The position numbers and the translations under genes were made by a program. This document shows, piece after piece, positions 1 to 11,765 of a stretch of 64,000 nt of DNA. Source of the DNA: Stercorarius parasiticus (lineage: Eukaryota > Chordata > Aves > Charadriiformes > Stercorariidae); assembly GCA_013396915.1 (NCBI GenBank), contig VWZL01002559.1, forward strand, positions 595,648 through 659,647, read 5' to 3'. The notes beneath the pieces are model-generated. The model had not been told where the DNA came from and searched no databases. It was given only the letters and a program-made list of their open reading frames with translations. The first letter of the stretch is position 1, and each line of letters starts with the position of its first letter.

Positions 1-3000
1 TAAAATCAAACAAAGAGAAGATTCCACAAATAGTGGTGTGTAGATGTAAAGTGAGTGCCCTGGGGACTAACAGCTCACCACATATGCTTAGTAATAAAAC
101 ATCCGCTCAAAACCCCGATGCCCTGAAGGGGGATTCTTGCTGCCACAACAGAAGTATTACGGCATCCTTTCATCTTCTTTCAGGTCAGTCCAAGACACAC
201 AAGGCAGCCCCCTCTGCTGTGCCCCTCGGGGGCAAGGAGCTCTGGCCTGCCCAATGCAGAGTAACACAGTGTGGGGACGAGGGAGGCACCAAACATTCAG
301 TATGAACCAAAGAAAATAACCTGCAAAACTAAGAGTTTGCCCCCAAGCCTATATGGAAAGCTGGGAGGTATACTGCATGGAAATCAGCCATATCATTACT
401 TCTGTAATCCTCCTGCTCCAATGGTTTGTTTTCATGGCATTTTCAGCCATCTTATTCAGTAATGCTGATTTAGCACTACCATTTTATCCTGCAGATCTCT
501 GCATAACAATTTTCCACTACAGCATTACAGAGGCAACCGGTCCTACCATAATGCGAATGTCCTCCTTGGGTAGCACAACAATGTACACTGCATAAAAGAA
601 ACCACGCACAGTTCTTCAAATTGCCCAGGTTAGCTAAACTATTCATAAATAGGTATTCCTTTAAGTTCTGGGGGCAGGGAGGATGACAACCTCATTTCAT
701 TGTGAAAAGCAACACGAAATCATTACTTCATTGCAACTGCATTTCACTGGTCCCTTAATATCAAACATCATTTGATGTATTTTTTAGAACAACATGCAAA
801 ATTGTCATTATAATTCAGGCAGAGGAAAGGAATGTAGTAAGCATAGAGTGTGAAATTAAATAGCTGTCCTCGGTCAGGACAACAGTTTCTTCCTAAACTG
901 ACTTACAAAGGACACCAATCAATGCTGCCTCCTGACATTTGGGATCACACCTTTCCCAAGGAGGCTGGAACAGTTTATTGGGAACACTGTTCTCTTCTAA
1001 TTACCTATGTGACACAAAGCGTACCATTCTGAAAGACAAGTCGAAATGGCAGCAGCATATTTTTATTGTGCTTCATCAGCATCAGTGTTTGTGTCAAGGT
1101 TAGTTAGATGCTGAGCACGGCCATTACAATATATTCACTCATCCTGTAAGACAAAAGTTATATATTGCAAATGCCAAAATAAACAGTCACCATACTTCTG
1201 TAAAGCATAACTCTTTTCTCAGGGCCCACTAACGCACAGAAATCTACTGCAACAAAGGCTGTGGGTGGCAATGTCTGCTTTGGAAAGGCAACGGCCTGAG
1301 GCAATAAAGGCAACAGGAACGGAGGTCCTCACCATTCCTATTTGTGAAGAAGCATGCTACAGATGTAGGTGAAAAATGGCTTAGGAGCAGAATGCAGCAG
1401 ATCATCAGATGTGCGGGAGGGTATAAATATGTCCAAAGCTATTTGACACACGCGCATAAGTCTGCTTCTTGCTGGCTGCAACCTGAATGGGCTGGTTTTG
1501 CTATTACCTGGACTAAATAGCAGGGGGACATCCAATCAACGAAGAGAAGTGGGACAGCACCACTGAAGAGGCCCATCACATGTGCTTCTGCTCAGAGACC
1601 ACCGAGATTCAGAAAACTGAGGCCCTCGGGTTCCAGAAGGAAGAGGAGGCTAAACAAAAGCGCTCACCAAAGAAGTGGTCTCAGAGAAAAAGATAAAAAA
1701 GTGAAGACTGGACAAAAGACCCTGGAAGTAAGGGAAGATCCTGGAGTTGTGAGAGATGCATGGAGACCAAGGCCAGGGGATGCCTAGGACAGCCTGTAGG
1801 CTGTAAGTAGGGTAAACGCTCTGAACTTGCTGGATCTTGAAAAACACCAGTATCCAAATCCAGTCTGGGTTGTCATCTCCTGTCTCACCTGTGACAGCTG
1901 ACTCAGCTCTCCTGGGCAGAGGACATTCGCCCTGACAGCAAGCTCTTACTCCTGCGCAGCATCAGCCTACACTTGGGGTTCTTCATATGCTGGATCAGCA
2001 TAAATAAGCCTGTAGGCTAATGGAAAAAGTATAAGGCATTTCTACTTACGCTTTTCCCAGAACGCTTAAGACTGACTCTATCTGATATTACGTTTAAAGT
2101 AAGTATAAAATTCCCATTCTACTATAAATTGGCAGCGCTACGGCAGTATGCAGGACTTGCCTTTCACCTAAAATAATCGCTAAATCAACCCAGTGGGCAG
2201 TTTAACCACTATTTCAAAATTGTAGTAAGCTGACTGTTGTCCCTAGCAAGGTGGGAATTGTCTTATCAGACTCTGGCTGGGGTATATGGAGGGAGGAATC
2301 CTTGCAGACATTTAAAATGCCGTATCTCACCCTAAACTGAGGTACAAAGTTTGCACTGAATTGGACTGTGGAGCAGAATTCAAATACGAGCATGGAAGAT
2401 AACTTATCATACTGAAGACAGCTCTTGTCTAAGTAAAAATCTTCTCAAATAAAGCGTACATATGAGGAGTGTCAATTACTTCAAATGCCTAACTAATTTC
2501 CAGAGGTCAGGAGCTAGGGAGGCCAGGCAGGAGATGACTCTACTGAAACATCTCTTTGCCCAACATCTAACAGATAAGCATCTTCCCTATCCTATTTCCT
2601 CATTTTGTGCGACAGATTTTTCAGCAAGATTCAAATCATATTGGACTAAAACTCATTTTATTTTTAATTCATTTCATATGGTTTTATTTTTAACTCACTT
2701 TAATTGAAATGCAGTGAATGAAATTATCAATTGAAATTACTTCATCAGCTGTGAGTCTTCATTCTTTAATATATAAAATAAGCTTTTAGTAAACTTAAAT
2801 CATCGGTTTTCCTTTTTCATCCTCAAAAAAGTTTATATGCATACTGCCGTGCATTCAGGATGCTGATGCAATGTATTGGACTGCGATATTGCAACTTCCA
2901 CACTCTTGGTTGTAAACATATCCAGGATATTGACCATATTTTAGTACACAGTGCTTCAGTGCTGGGCAGAAAATCTTGAAACGGCAGTTCCAGGTCTAAT

Positions 3001-3042
3001 CCTCTCCTTCCAAGTGACTCCTTCCAATGCAACAGCCAAGCG
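1..3042. other. AT-rich non-coding stretch, no gene seen
   Basis: No recognisable exon, RNA gene or repeat family. The short open frames here (about 90, 80 and 81 codons at 33-305, 353-595 and 2462-2707) have no familiar motif and overlap other frames. On the minus strand there is a good 5' splice-site-like sequence (CACAG then GTGAGAC) near 1890, but no clear coding exon sits upstream of it. Best read as intron or intergenic sequence. Confidence 0.6.
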
Positions 3043-3948
3043 TCTTCATGAATGACCTGCCCGACACAACTGAGTGCATCCTCTGCAAGTTCGCAGATGA
3101 TACAAAATGGGGTGGTAACACCAGGTGATTGAGCTGCCATTCAGAGGGACCTTTATGGGCTGGAGCAATGGGCCGACAGGAACCTCAGGATGTCCAACAA
3201 AGGGAATTGCAAACTTCTGCCCCTGGGGAGGAATAACCCCAGGCAGGACAGGCTGGGGGGCAACTGGATGGAAAGTAGCTCTGCAGAAAAGGCCCTGGGG
3301 TTCCTGGTGGACGCAAAGGTGACCCTGAGCCAGCAACGTGTCCTCACAGCAAAGAAGGTAAAGAGCCTCCTGGGCTGCACTAGCCAGAGCACTACCAGCA
3401 TGCCGAGGGAGGTGAACTTGCCCCTCCACTCAGCACTGCTGAGACATCTGGAGTGCTGTGACCGGTGCTGGGCTCCCAGTACAAGAGAGACATGGACCTC
3501 CTGGAGCGAGTACAATGAAGGGACACAAAGATGATAAAAGGACTGGAGCACCTGACAAGCAAGGTGGAGGTTGAGAAAACAGGGACTGTTCAGCTGGAGA
3601 AGAGAAGGCTCAGGGGGACTTTATCAATTTGTATAAATACCTGATGGGAGGGAGCAAAGAAGAAGGAGCCAGACTCTTCTCAGTGGTGCCCAGTGAAAGG
3701 CAAAAAGGCAATGAGAGCAAACAAACAGAAAAATCCATTTAAAGATGAGAAAAAACTGTGAGGGTGGTCAAACACTGGCACAGGTTGACCAGAGAGGTTG
3801 TGGAGGCTCCATCCTTGGAGATGATCAAAACCTGACGGGACACGGCCTTGAGCAACCTGCTGTAGGTGACTCCACTCTGTGCAGGGGGGGTTGGACTGGA
3901 TGATCTCCAGAGGTGCCTCCCAACCTCAACTACTCTGTGATTCTGTGA
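3043..3948 (+). mobile_element. CR1 LINE, 3' fragment (end of ORF2 plus 3' UTR)
   Basis: A 5'-truncated CR1 retrotransposon in the forward direction. It opens inside the reverse-transcriptase domain (FADDT-type motif encoded at 3090-3104) and runs through the conserved C-terminal part of ORF2. It ends in the CR1 3' UTR, with a degenerate 'gcccagagaggttgtgg'-like block (here gaccagagaggttgtgg) and the closing block 'ttggactggatgatctc'. The 3' end is a diverged 8-bp repeat of the ATTCTGTG kind, as expected for CR1, which has no poly(A) tail. Many substitutions and at least one frame change show an old, dead copy. CR1 copies are usually 5'-truncated, so the missing part is normal. Confidence 0.93.
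3045..3534 (+). pseudogene. CR1 ORF2 reverse transcriptase C-terminal remnant, frameshifted
   Basis: The first frame (from 3045) reads an FMNDLP-type start, then a CKFADDTKWGG stretch, which carries the reverse-transcriptase catalytic DD pair. Coding similarity then moves to another frame, open from 3190 to 3534. There, patches such as GRNNP, SSAEKALGFLVDAK and SREV-like/LPLHSALL-like blocks match the usual CR1 ORF2 tail. The frame change lies between about 3115 and 3190. The product is not functional; this is a fossil of the LINE and not a host gene. Confidence 0.85.
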
Positions 3949-4899
3949 CCCTGAAATCAGCTAGCTTCTCCACCCTTTTCACCTTCAACATGTGCAGAAA
4001 GGAGACAATAGGTAAAAATGCACAAACTCTTTCAAATAAATCACAGTTATTACTGTTGGTCCTCTTCTAGGTTTTCACATGAACCGCTTCTAGGATTTCT
4101 CTGATAGCCTGGTGCACAATCCTTATATGCTTTAACGGTGCAATGGTTACTTTAAAAACAAGAAAAAAACATATTCCCAACAGGATGAACTTGTTCATAT
4201 GAGGTAGAGGCGAAGTATTTTGTATCTTGGTTACCATTTCTCAACTCTGCAAAGCCTGATATTTCAGCAGGCATCCCACATCACTTCTGAGTCTTCGTAT
4301 TTCACTGATCTGCAGTGTTACGAAGGAACATGTCCTGCATTTTACAGTGATGCCAGCCTCTTAGAACTGTTTTCCTATTATTGGGCTATTTTAAAATGTT
4401 TCATTTCCAAGCCTTTTATTATAAATGGATTCTTTTTCCTCAACCACAAATCTCCAGTTTTTACACACCAAACAAGATCATACATCAAGAAAAATAACGT
4501 AAAAAGCATGCTTTTCCCCCTAGACATGAATAAAATCTGTAAAACTTCAAAAAAAACCCTCCACAGCTCTTAAAATTGTACCACACGTTTATACTTTGTA
4601 CAAAAGGGCACCAAACTTTAAAATAAAAATAAAAATAAAATGCTACTGATCATCTTAATTGCTTTATATATGAAATTGAAGCCTGTATGTTTATATAACC
4701 TATATAAGCCTACATATCCTTCACTTATAAATGCTCGCACATAAAAAAATCGGGCACACAAAACATAACCTGTCTAGGAAGAAATACTGCTCTATTACAC
4801 AACTGTTCCACTAAGGATATATTACCTTTGAACACAATGTATATATAGGTGATATACAAGGATAAATTCCACAGAGCCTTACAGCGCTGAGCATCCCTG
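3949..4899. other. AT-rich non-coding stretch
   Basis: No gene seen. It holds a short AAAAT-type simple repeat at about 4619-4640. The 117-codon frame at 4220-4573 has no recognisable domain. Confidence 0.55.
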
Positions 4900-5160
4900 C
4901 TGTGCAGAATAAAGCCCTGGCAAGTGGAGTCCAAGCTGAGGTTTCCCTTCGGCGAGCGGAGTGCCCGGACTGCAGGTGCTGCAGAGGCAGCAGAACTATC
5001 CCGGTCACACAGATCGCTGTGGCTCGGTTTGCAGCTGAGCCACGCTGCCAGGGAGCCTCCATTCAGAGGGGACTCATTCTCACCTTCTTGGCTCAACGAG
5101 AGAAGAATCTTAATGACAGCATGAGAGAGACCGTCTTCAGCTTTAGCGACACGTTTTAAT
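4900..5160. other. Moderately GC-rich patch with a possible minus-strand splice donor
   Basis: A local rise in GC within AT-rich DNA, open on both strands over much of its length. On the minus strand a strong donor-like sequence (AAGAAG then GTGAGAA) has its exon side at 5084. The frame upstream of it is open for about 33 codons and contains VAKAEDGLSHAVIK. No good acceptor with a pyrimidine tract precedes it and I do not recognise the peptide. It could be an exon of an unknown minus-strand gene or chance; chance is more likely. Confidence 0.15.
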
Positions 5161-6945
5161 ACATGAATTAAACAAAAAACACCTCTCTAGATGATTTAAC
5201 CGTAATCATCCTTAGCTTTTTTTTTTAACCCCTTTTTCAATTGACATTAAAATTATTCAGAAATGTGTAATTTTAATCATAGGTTGTTTTTTTTTATTTG
5301 ATCAGATAATGTATAATATGAACGTAATTAATTTTTGTTCACTTTCAACAGTCAGCCAGAAAGGCATAGCAATACTTGCTAAATTCCATGTGAACTGTAA
5401 TATCCTTCTTTGTCTCTCCTTGAAAACATAATGAAAAATCTGGCAAGAGGCAAGCTTATTCTCTACAAGGTTCCACAGTCAGGTGAATCAAAAACTGCTT
5501 TCTTCCCTTCAGAACATTATTTTACGTCCGACCTGTGAAAGGATTTACATTTATCAAAAGGAGGTGGGTTCAATTTCCAGAACTACCAGCTGCTGGAGTC
5601 CTGCTGCAGTATAACGGGGTTTCAGTGAATGTGAGAGATAGTTACAAGGTCACGACTTCTAAATTTATTTCAAAATGTAACAAGAAATTACTACATACAC
5701 AACCGACATTTGAAAATATGAACTGCAGGATGAAAATAAAAACATGAAAACACTTGAAACATTCTTATGCACTAGCAGAGCGTATGCTCTCGTTGTCAGT
5801 ATGCAGACAGGAATATATATTTTTAGTATGATTCAAAAAATGTTTGCATCCCAAATTCAACAGCACTGGAGAAGATAAGCTGTATATTTTAAATGCTGTG
5901 GGAAGACGAAAGGGGAATAAGTAATCCTTTAAAACTGTTTCCTAGATACATGATATTAAATTTAAAAGAAAAAAGCACTCAGTAAAGTCACTTCATGGAA
6001 GCTCTTAGAAGAACAGTGTGATACCTAGGTCATCATTACCCTTTCTTCTGTAACCTATTATCCCACTGAGAAGCATGACACTCTTCCAAGCTGTGTCAGT
6101 ATACATGCATGAAAGCTTTTTATATATGCAGAAAGCATGAGAAATATCATTCACTTTTGATTTGCAACAGAAAAAAAATTACCTTTTCTGTGAAAATGCA
6201 AGTATATTTACCATTGATGTGCTGGGCCAAAATCAATTCTCCACAGAAATGAAGGAAGATATATGAAAAGGGGGTACACACCAAAAAAAAAAAAAAAAAA
6301 AATCATGTTGTATTACTATACACAACTTATCGACAAGCCTTATTTTACTGCCTTATTCACAAACTTAGTCATTTTACCAGCACTACAGGGAAAATATGAA
6401 ACACTTCTTCACAGGTAGCAATTTTGATTAAAATGAGAGGAACATGAACAAAGTAAAAGCCGTATATGATCAAAGACCTGCTGGATACCTGAGTCAAACA
6501 GTTATTTCAGAGCAAGATACAAGAGCTAGTCATGCATATGGATGACCTCTCACAAATTAAATGCTAATCAGGAATGCATCTCAACATTGAAAAAAAAAAA
6601 AAAACGTGGGCTATGAAGTAGATCTATAATCTCCTTTTACTAAGCAAAGACTAACAAAAAGCCCTCATTATCAATTTCATACTGCATATATCCAGTATTA
6701 ACCACAAATCCCAGCAATAAAAGCCCGGTTTTTTCCATATGAAGTGTGCCAGCTATCTTTCAAACACCCTAACTTGTGTAATATCTCTGCAATCCTTTCA
6801 CAGAGTCCCTACCAGAACGCAATCAGGAGGTCAAACGACCAGAAGTCCTAATAAGCATGCAGCTCTTCAGATGCATGCCAATGCCAAAAGGAACAGTATG
6901 ACCAGGAAAGAACACGCGTTCCCTTTTAGCAACTTCATCACTTAC
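5161..6945. other. AT-rich non-coding stretch with poly(A) runs
   Basis: No gene seen. It contains an uninterrupted run of 20 A at 6283-6302 and 15 A at 6590-6604. Neither is preceded by a recognisable retrotransposed sequence, so they are treated as simple repeats. Confidence 0.55.
6283..6302. repeat. Poly(A) run
   Basis: Twenty consecutive A. No SINE or processed-transcript body was identified on the 5' side. Confidence 0.9.
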
Positions 6946-7175
6946 CTTGCAGAAGGGATGGGAAGGAGCAGGGTAAGCATCTGCCCCCGGCTGCCCCAGG
7001 GCTCCGGGGCTGCCTACAGCCGTCCTCTCCCACGTCCCCCAGCAGCTGCCATGCCCGAGCAGCCGCCCCAGCTCACGTAGGACAACTCACAGGCGAGAGA
7101 GGAGAGGCTGGGGCAGAGCCGGCTGCTGCCCGGCACCGCTGGGCAGATGATGCTGCCAGCGCCGCAGGCTGGGAT
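6946..7175 (-). other. GC/CpG-rich patch, candidate untranslated exon
   Basis: About 230 bp with roughly a dozen CpGs in an AT-rich surrounding. On the minus strand its edge coincides with a near-ideal 5' splice site: CTGCAAG ends at 6946, followed by GTAAGTGATG. A candidate acceptor (TTTGATCCCAG) lies near the other edge. The minus-strand frame from its ATG is short (MAAAGGRGRGRL then stop), so if it is an exon it would be 5' UTR or non-coding RNA. It sits about 1 kb from the CpG cluster at 8.14-8.34 kb, and both have minus-strand donors. Unproven. Confidence 0.3.
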
Positions 7176-8138
7176 CAAACACACAGAATCTCCCTTTACA
7201 TAATAGGAAATGACTCCCGTAATCTGATGGTTTCTCTTAAAGCCTTGTATGCTTCATGAGCAGCCAAAAGCCTTGCCATGCAGCATTGAGGGATTTGGGG
7301 CTGGTTCTTCTTTTTTACAAAAATAATAAATAAATCTATCTGTCAGAATGTTTAGCTATTGTACCATACACCACAGAAAGCCTTTCCCCACCTCACCATA
7401 GGAAATATCGTGCACGCTTAAAAGAAATTACATAAAATTCCCTGTTTCTTTAGCAGTATTTTCTAATCCATTTCAATAGAAATGGTTTGTTTTCATCTGT
7501 GTCCCCCTTACTTTCAAACATACACATCGAAAAACTATAAGCACCTCTATAAATAAATCCAGTTGAGGATTACATATTTTCCTAACAAGAAATGTCTTTG
7601 CCTATCATAAGATAACGTTAGTTCAAGTTACGAAAAAAGAACAAAAAAGTCAAAATGTACTGCTGACATTTTAGTGTCTTTTCTGCACTTCACTTCTGAA
7701 AGAAAAAAGGCACATCTGATTCTTACCAGCAATGATAAAAGCAAAATTCCATCCACGTGTTTTCCTCATCACTAAATAACAGATTTAATCACAATCAAGC
7801 CCATATGTTAAAAAAACCCCAACAAGATCACACTGAATTTTCAACCTGCAAAATCTCAGCGAACGATTTCTGACGCAAAGCTGCCTTTGAGCTATGCAGT
7901 TTCTGTTTGACCTTACAGAATAATTCACACAAGCGGCAGCATTACCTTTCCAGAGATGCACAGGGCAGGAACCAAAAACCTAACGCATCCCTCCGACCCA
8001 GGCTCCGCACCATTTTCTCATCGCCTTGCGCCTTCGCGAGGAGCAAAATCGCCAAATAAACAAGCTCAGAACGGAAAGGGGCAAGATTTAAGTGTTTTTT
8101 ATTATTATTATTGTCATGCTGTGGATGTCGCTACTTAC
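7176..8138. other. AT-rich stretch between two CpG patches
   Basis: No firm gene. A 45-bp segment at 7727-7771 on the minus strand is bounded by an AG acceptor and a GTAAGAA donor. One of its frames is open (contains KTRGWNFAFIIA), but the acceptor lacks a good pyrimidine tract. There is a short TTA repeat near 8098-8112. Confidence 0.4.
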
Positions 8139-8340
8139 TTGGCTAAGACATGACGGCGAATCCCCCGAAGGCTGCCGGTGGCGGCGGAGCGCTGGCGCTG
8201 TGGCAGCTGCGGGGNCGGAGGGGGCGAGAGCAGCAGCGGACCCCCCAGCTGCCCGGCTTCGGTAACGAAATACGGCGGCAGCGACCGCGTCTCGTCCCAA
8301 TGACTTCAGCATCACCTTTCGCAGGGGTGCAGCCTGCTCT
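8139..8340 (-). promoter_or_regulatory. CpG-island-like promoter/first-exon candidate
   Basis: Roughly 20 CpG dinucleotides fall within about 155 bp (8150-8310), far above the surrounding sequence. This is the usual mark of an unmethylated vertebrate promoter. On the minus strand the patch ends in GCCAA followed by a consensus donor GTAAGTAG (exon side 8139), as for a non-coding first exon. On the plus strand an ATG at 8150 opens a 68-codon alanine/glycine-rich frame (starts MTANPPKAAGGGG), which could be the start of a plus-strand gene, but no good donor follows it. One ambiguous base (N) is at 8215. The orientation is inferred and the gene is not identified. Confidence 0.45.
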
Positions 8341-11300
8341 CCCGCTGCTTATGTAAGAACAGCGCTGATTATAACAAAAATATCCAAAAAATGATGGCAG
8401 GGCCGTGATGGTTTTGTTGTATCTGTGACCCTGTCACGCCTTCCAGAAATGTGAAACCCATCAGGAGAGGCATGCAAAATATCCGAATATCCTCCTGTTT
8501 AATCTGGTCTGGTCCCATTAGCATACGCTGTAAAACCATACATACATGCATGCCGGAGTAGCTTTCTGCCCCCCTTTTTTTTCTTCCTTTTTTTTTTTTT
8601 TAACCCATATAAAATAGCGCACTCTGCCTCATGATAATGACAGCCTTACACTTTGAGGAATCAGTGCGGTTTATTTAGAGCTTCTTACCATCTATTCTGT
8701 GTTACATCTTTAAAAAACATCTACCTGTTATTTTGAATTATCAGCACATGCCAGATTTTCAATGGAATACCGTGTTATGGCTGTGCAAAAAAATTCCAAG
8801 TACTAAAAATAAGACAGAGACATCAGTCCTTTAAAAAGCATAACATTCTCTGTGTAACAGTTTTTCTCAAAGTAAAATGTGATCAGTACATGTACCGTGT
8901 TCAAACTGCAACTTCAAATTCTGTACCTCAAACCATTAAGTCCTGGTAGTGGCTGAACACAGAAAAAGATCATGTTTCTCTTGCACGATGTATAAAGCAG
9001 TACAGACAGAAGTTGGAACGTTTTCCGTGGTATGGCAGGAGAGCAGCGGCTGGTGAGTTGCCCCTGCCTGGGACAGTGGGGGCCCTGGAAGCGAGCGCAG
9101 CTCCCCACGCACTCAAAGGACTAGCGGTGCGGGTGCTCTGTCATCCTGCCTTACTCGCTGCTCGGAATATCAATTCAGCCACTTAAACCAAAAGTCTGCA
9201 CTGCACTGCACCAAAATGGAAGCTATTTAAAAAAAAAAAAAAAAAACAGAGAGCAAGAGAGAAAAAAAACCGAGCTAGGATCATTGATCAGGAGTTTTAT
9301 CCATGCCGATCAATTTTTTTTTAATGAAGTAAAATGTAAATGGATCAATGCAGATTTTTCTCATGTGAAACTGCCTTTATCATTAGGAAGCTACAGGCAA
9401 TTACATGCATGCCAGGACACAATATGCAGTGACTCTGGGTTATATTAAGCAGAGAGACATGTCCCCTTTTTCTTCGCAAGCCTTTGGTACAAACTGCAGC
9501 TTCAAGGAGTGTGGAGTGCAGGCTCAAAACTGAATCCACGCATTGAACAAAACAATAACAGAACAAAAAAGTGCTGTATTCAAGATGTGCTGTGCTTAGG
9601 TCCGAAACCAATAAATGTTGGTGACCTCTACTGTGCTGTCAGAAAAGCAGGAAGATACTAAGATAATCTGCAATTATTTAGCTACTAAAATTCAGTTTTT
9701 TCTGGTACAGACTTTAAAGATAATTTGAAAATCAATAAAAGGTTGATTGACACAGTACCAAAATACATTAAAGAAGATTTTTTTAAAACCCTCTTTCCTA
9801 GATTAAGAGAGGAACAGTTTAAAGAAATTAAACACATTATAAAAACTTGTTCCATACATTTGGCTATTGCCAGTTTCAGGACTGCTGCTCTCAAAGACTG
9901 AGTGTCATACTACAGAAACTTCAGCCCAGGCAGAGAACCATAATTATACTTAATCGGGAAATAGTCTAATTCTTATTTTTGACTAACAGAATAGGCAAAG
10001 GAGTAAGAGGAGGAGAAAAATATCAAAAAAATGTTCAAAAGAAAAAAAAATCCTAGTTTGAACTATTAATATAGACCAAATGAACAATATTTCCCATGAA
10101 TATTCCCAGTGCTCATTTCATGTAGGGCCTCAAAAGCACCACACCACCCAAGAGGATGAACAAGCTATTAACCTTTGTGCTAGGCTCATCAGTCTGGAGC
10201 CTGTTCCCAGCGCTGCCCATGTTGTACTGCTTGTCTTGGTGCTACCTCCATCCCAAGGCCGGTAGTCATCCTGCTGCCACCTGGGCAAGAGCAGGCCACC
10301 TGGGAACGCTGGCTGAAGGTGCCCCTTCTGGGCTAAGAGCTGCACCGCTATGGCACCACACCACGACAGCACCGGGAGCTTGCCCTGGTTTGGCATCAAG
10401 AAGCCATGAAGGAAGAGTCACATCGTCTTTGTCCTTTCTTAAAGCTACAAACTCTTCAGAAATGCTACAGATCCTCTCTCCTGCTCAACACCAGAAGTTC
10501 TCCGTCCCAGCACGGGCTCCTCACCCTCAAAGTCACCAACCCACCTAACACAGGGAATAAATACCTGCTAGACACAGGTACAGTGGTATATTACAACCAC
10601 AGCTAAAAATTGCAATTCCATCCCCAGAAACAGGCCATTTAATAAACAGTACCAACAGTAATATTCTGACCTCAAAATTTAAAGGTTTTGTTGTGGCTTT
10701 TTTTTACTTTTTTAAATGCAACTGTGAAAAAAGGAAAATCTTGCAACTCGCTTGGCTTTCAGCATGTCCAACCCAAAATGGCTACAATGTTAGCTGGCGC
10801 TTTTTCTAGATATTTCATCATAAAATTTAATAGCAAAGCAGTGCAAAACAACGCACCATCTGAACAGTGCCTCTCCTGAAATGAAGTTTGTCAGTGCATC
10901 TTCACACCTATTACAGTGTCCAGTGGGCTATTATTTAGCTCTGACAAAAGAGCAATTTAACACCTTAACTTGGGGGCAAGGAGTTGAAATGGAGTAGAAA
11001 AGGAGCAGAAAAATGGAAAAGAAAATAGAAAGATGCTTCTTGGGACTAAGTTTAAAAAATACAACAATGCTTACGGGATGTGAAAGGAATGAGACGTTAG
11101 CTGTTGAGCTTGAAATGTGACTTGAAAAATTGCTTCTCCAGTAAAACTTCAACTGATAATTCATAAAATATTCAGGGGCAAAAGAAAGAGTCTACCTTAT
11201 TTTATTTGGAGAAAAATTTAATTCCATATGTGCTGGTGACAGACATCATAAGCACATTTCAAGGTCTTTAGGAGATAATTAATGACAGGAAACACAGGAA

Positions 11301-11654
11301 CATAATTTTAATTCCTCTTTCAGGATCTCAGGGACCAAGACCTCCTTTTCAGCAAGGCAGCCCAATCAGAGGACTAGCACTGGAAATCGGTAGCAGATTT
11401 CTAATACTTTTCTAATCACAACCCAGATACTGAAACTAGAACAGCAGACTGGCAGCTTTTCATATTTTTAAACCTCATTTCCTACATTTTAAAAACAAGA
11501 ATTAAATCTGTTTTCAGACTCAGTGTTTCTCCAGTTTTGTAACATTCTGCAGTAATATGTCTGCAAAGAAACAGCTTGCATTTCCAAACTGCGCAAACAT
11601 GTTGTTATCCTGGGAAGCAACGTGACCTAATAAAAGAAGTTGAGGAGAGGGACC
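8341..11654. other. AT-rich non-coding stretch
   Basis: No gene recognised. It holds a pyrimidine run (C then T-rich) at about 8571-8602, a poly(A) run at about 9231-9246, and a somewhat GC-rich section at 10,180-10,400. Open frames there (130 codons on plus, 89 on minus) overlap each other and carry no known domain. Confidence 0.55.
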
Positions 11655-11765
11655 TCAGAACACTCAAATTCAAGGACTTGCCCTGCTGTTTCTTGACTAT
11701 GAGATGTTAGTAGGTCACTTGATCCCACTGTGCTTCAATTTCCCTAAGTATAAAATAAGTATATT
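11655..11765 (+). mobile_element. MIR-like ancient SINE remnant
   Basis: The core 'taggtcacttgatcccactg' followed by 'tgcttcaatttccctaag' and 'tataaaataag' lines up block by block with the MIR core (…GGTCACTTAACCTCTCTGTGCCTCAGTTTCCTCATCTGTAAAAT…, matched in short pieces). An upstream 'ctcaaattcaagg' resembles the 'gttcaaatcc' tRNA-derived B-box region. MIR-type elements are ancient in amniotes and survive as heavily mutated fragments in birds. Confidence 0.62.

Noticed and set aside
5561..5590. 'ggttcaatttccagaac' as a possible tRNA T-arm.
   Set aside because: No matching acceptor, D-arm or anticodon arm could be folded around it.
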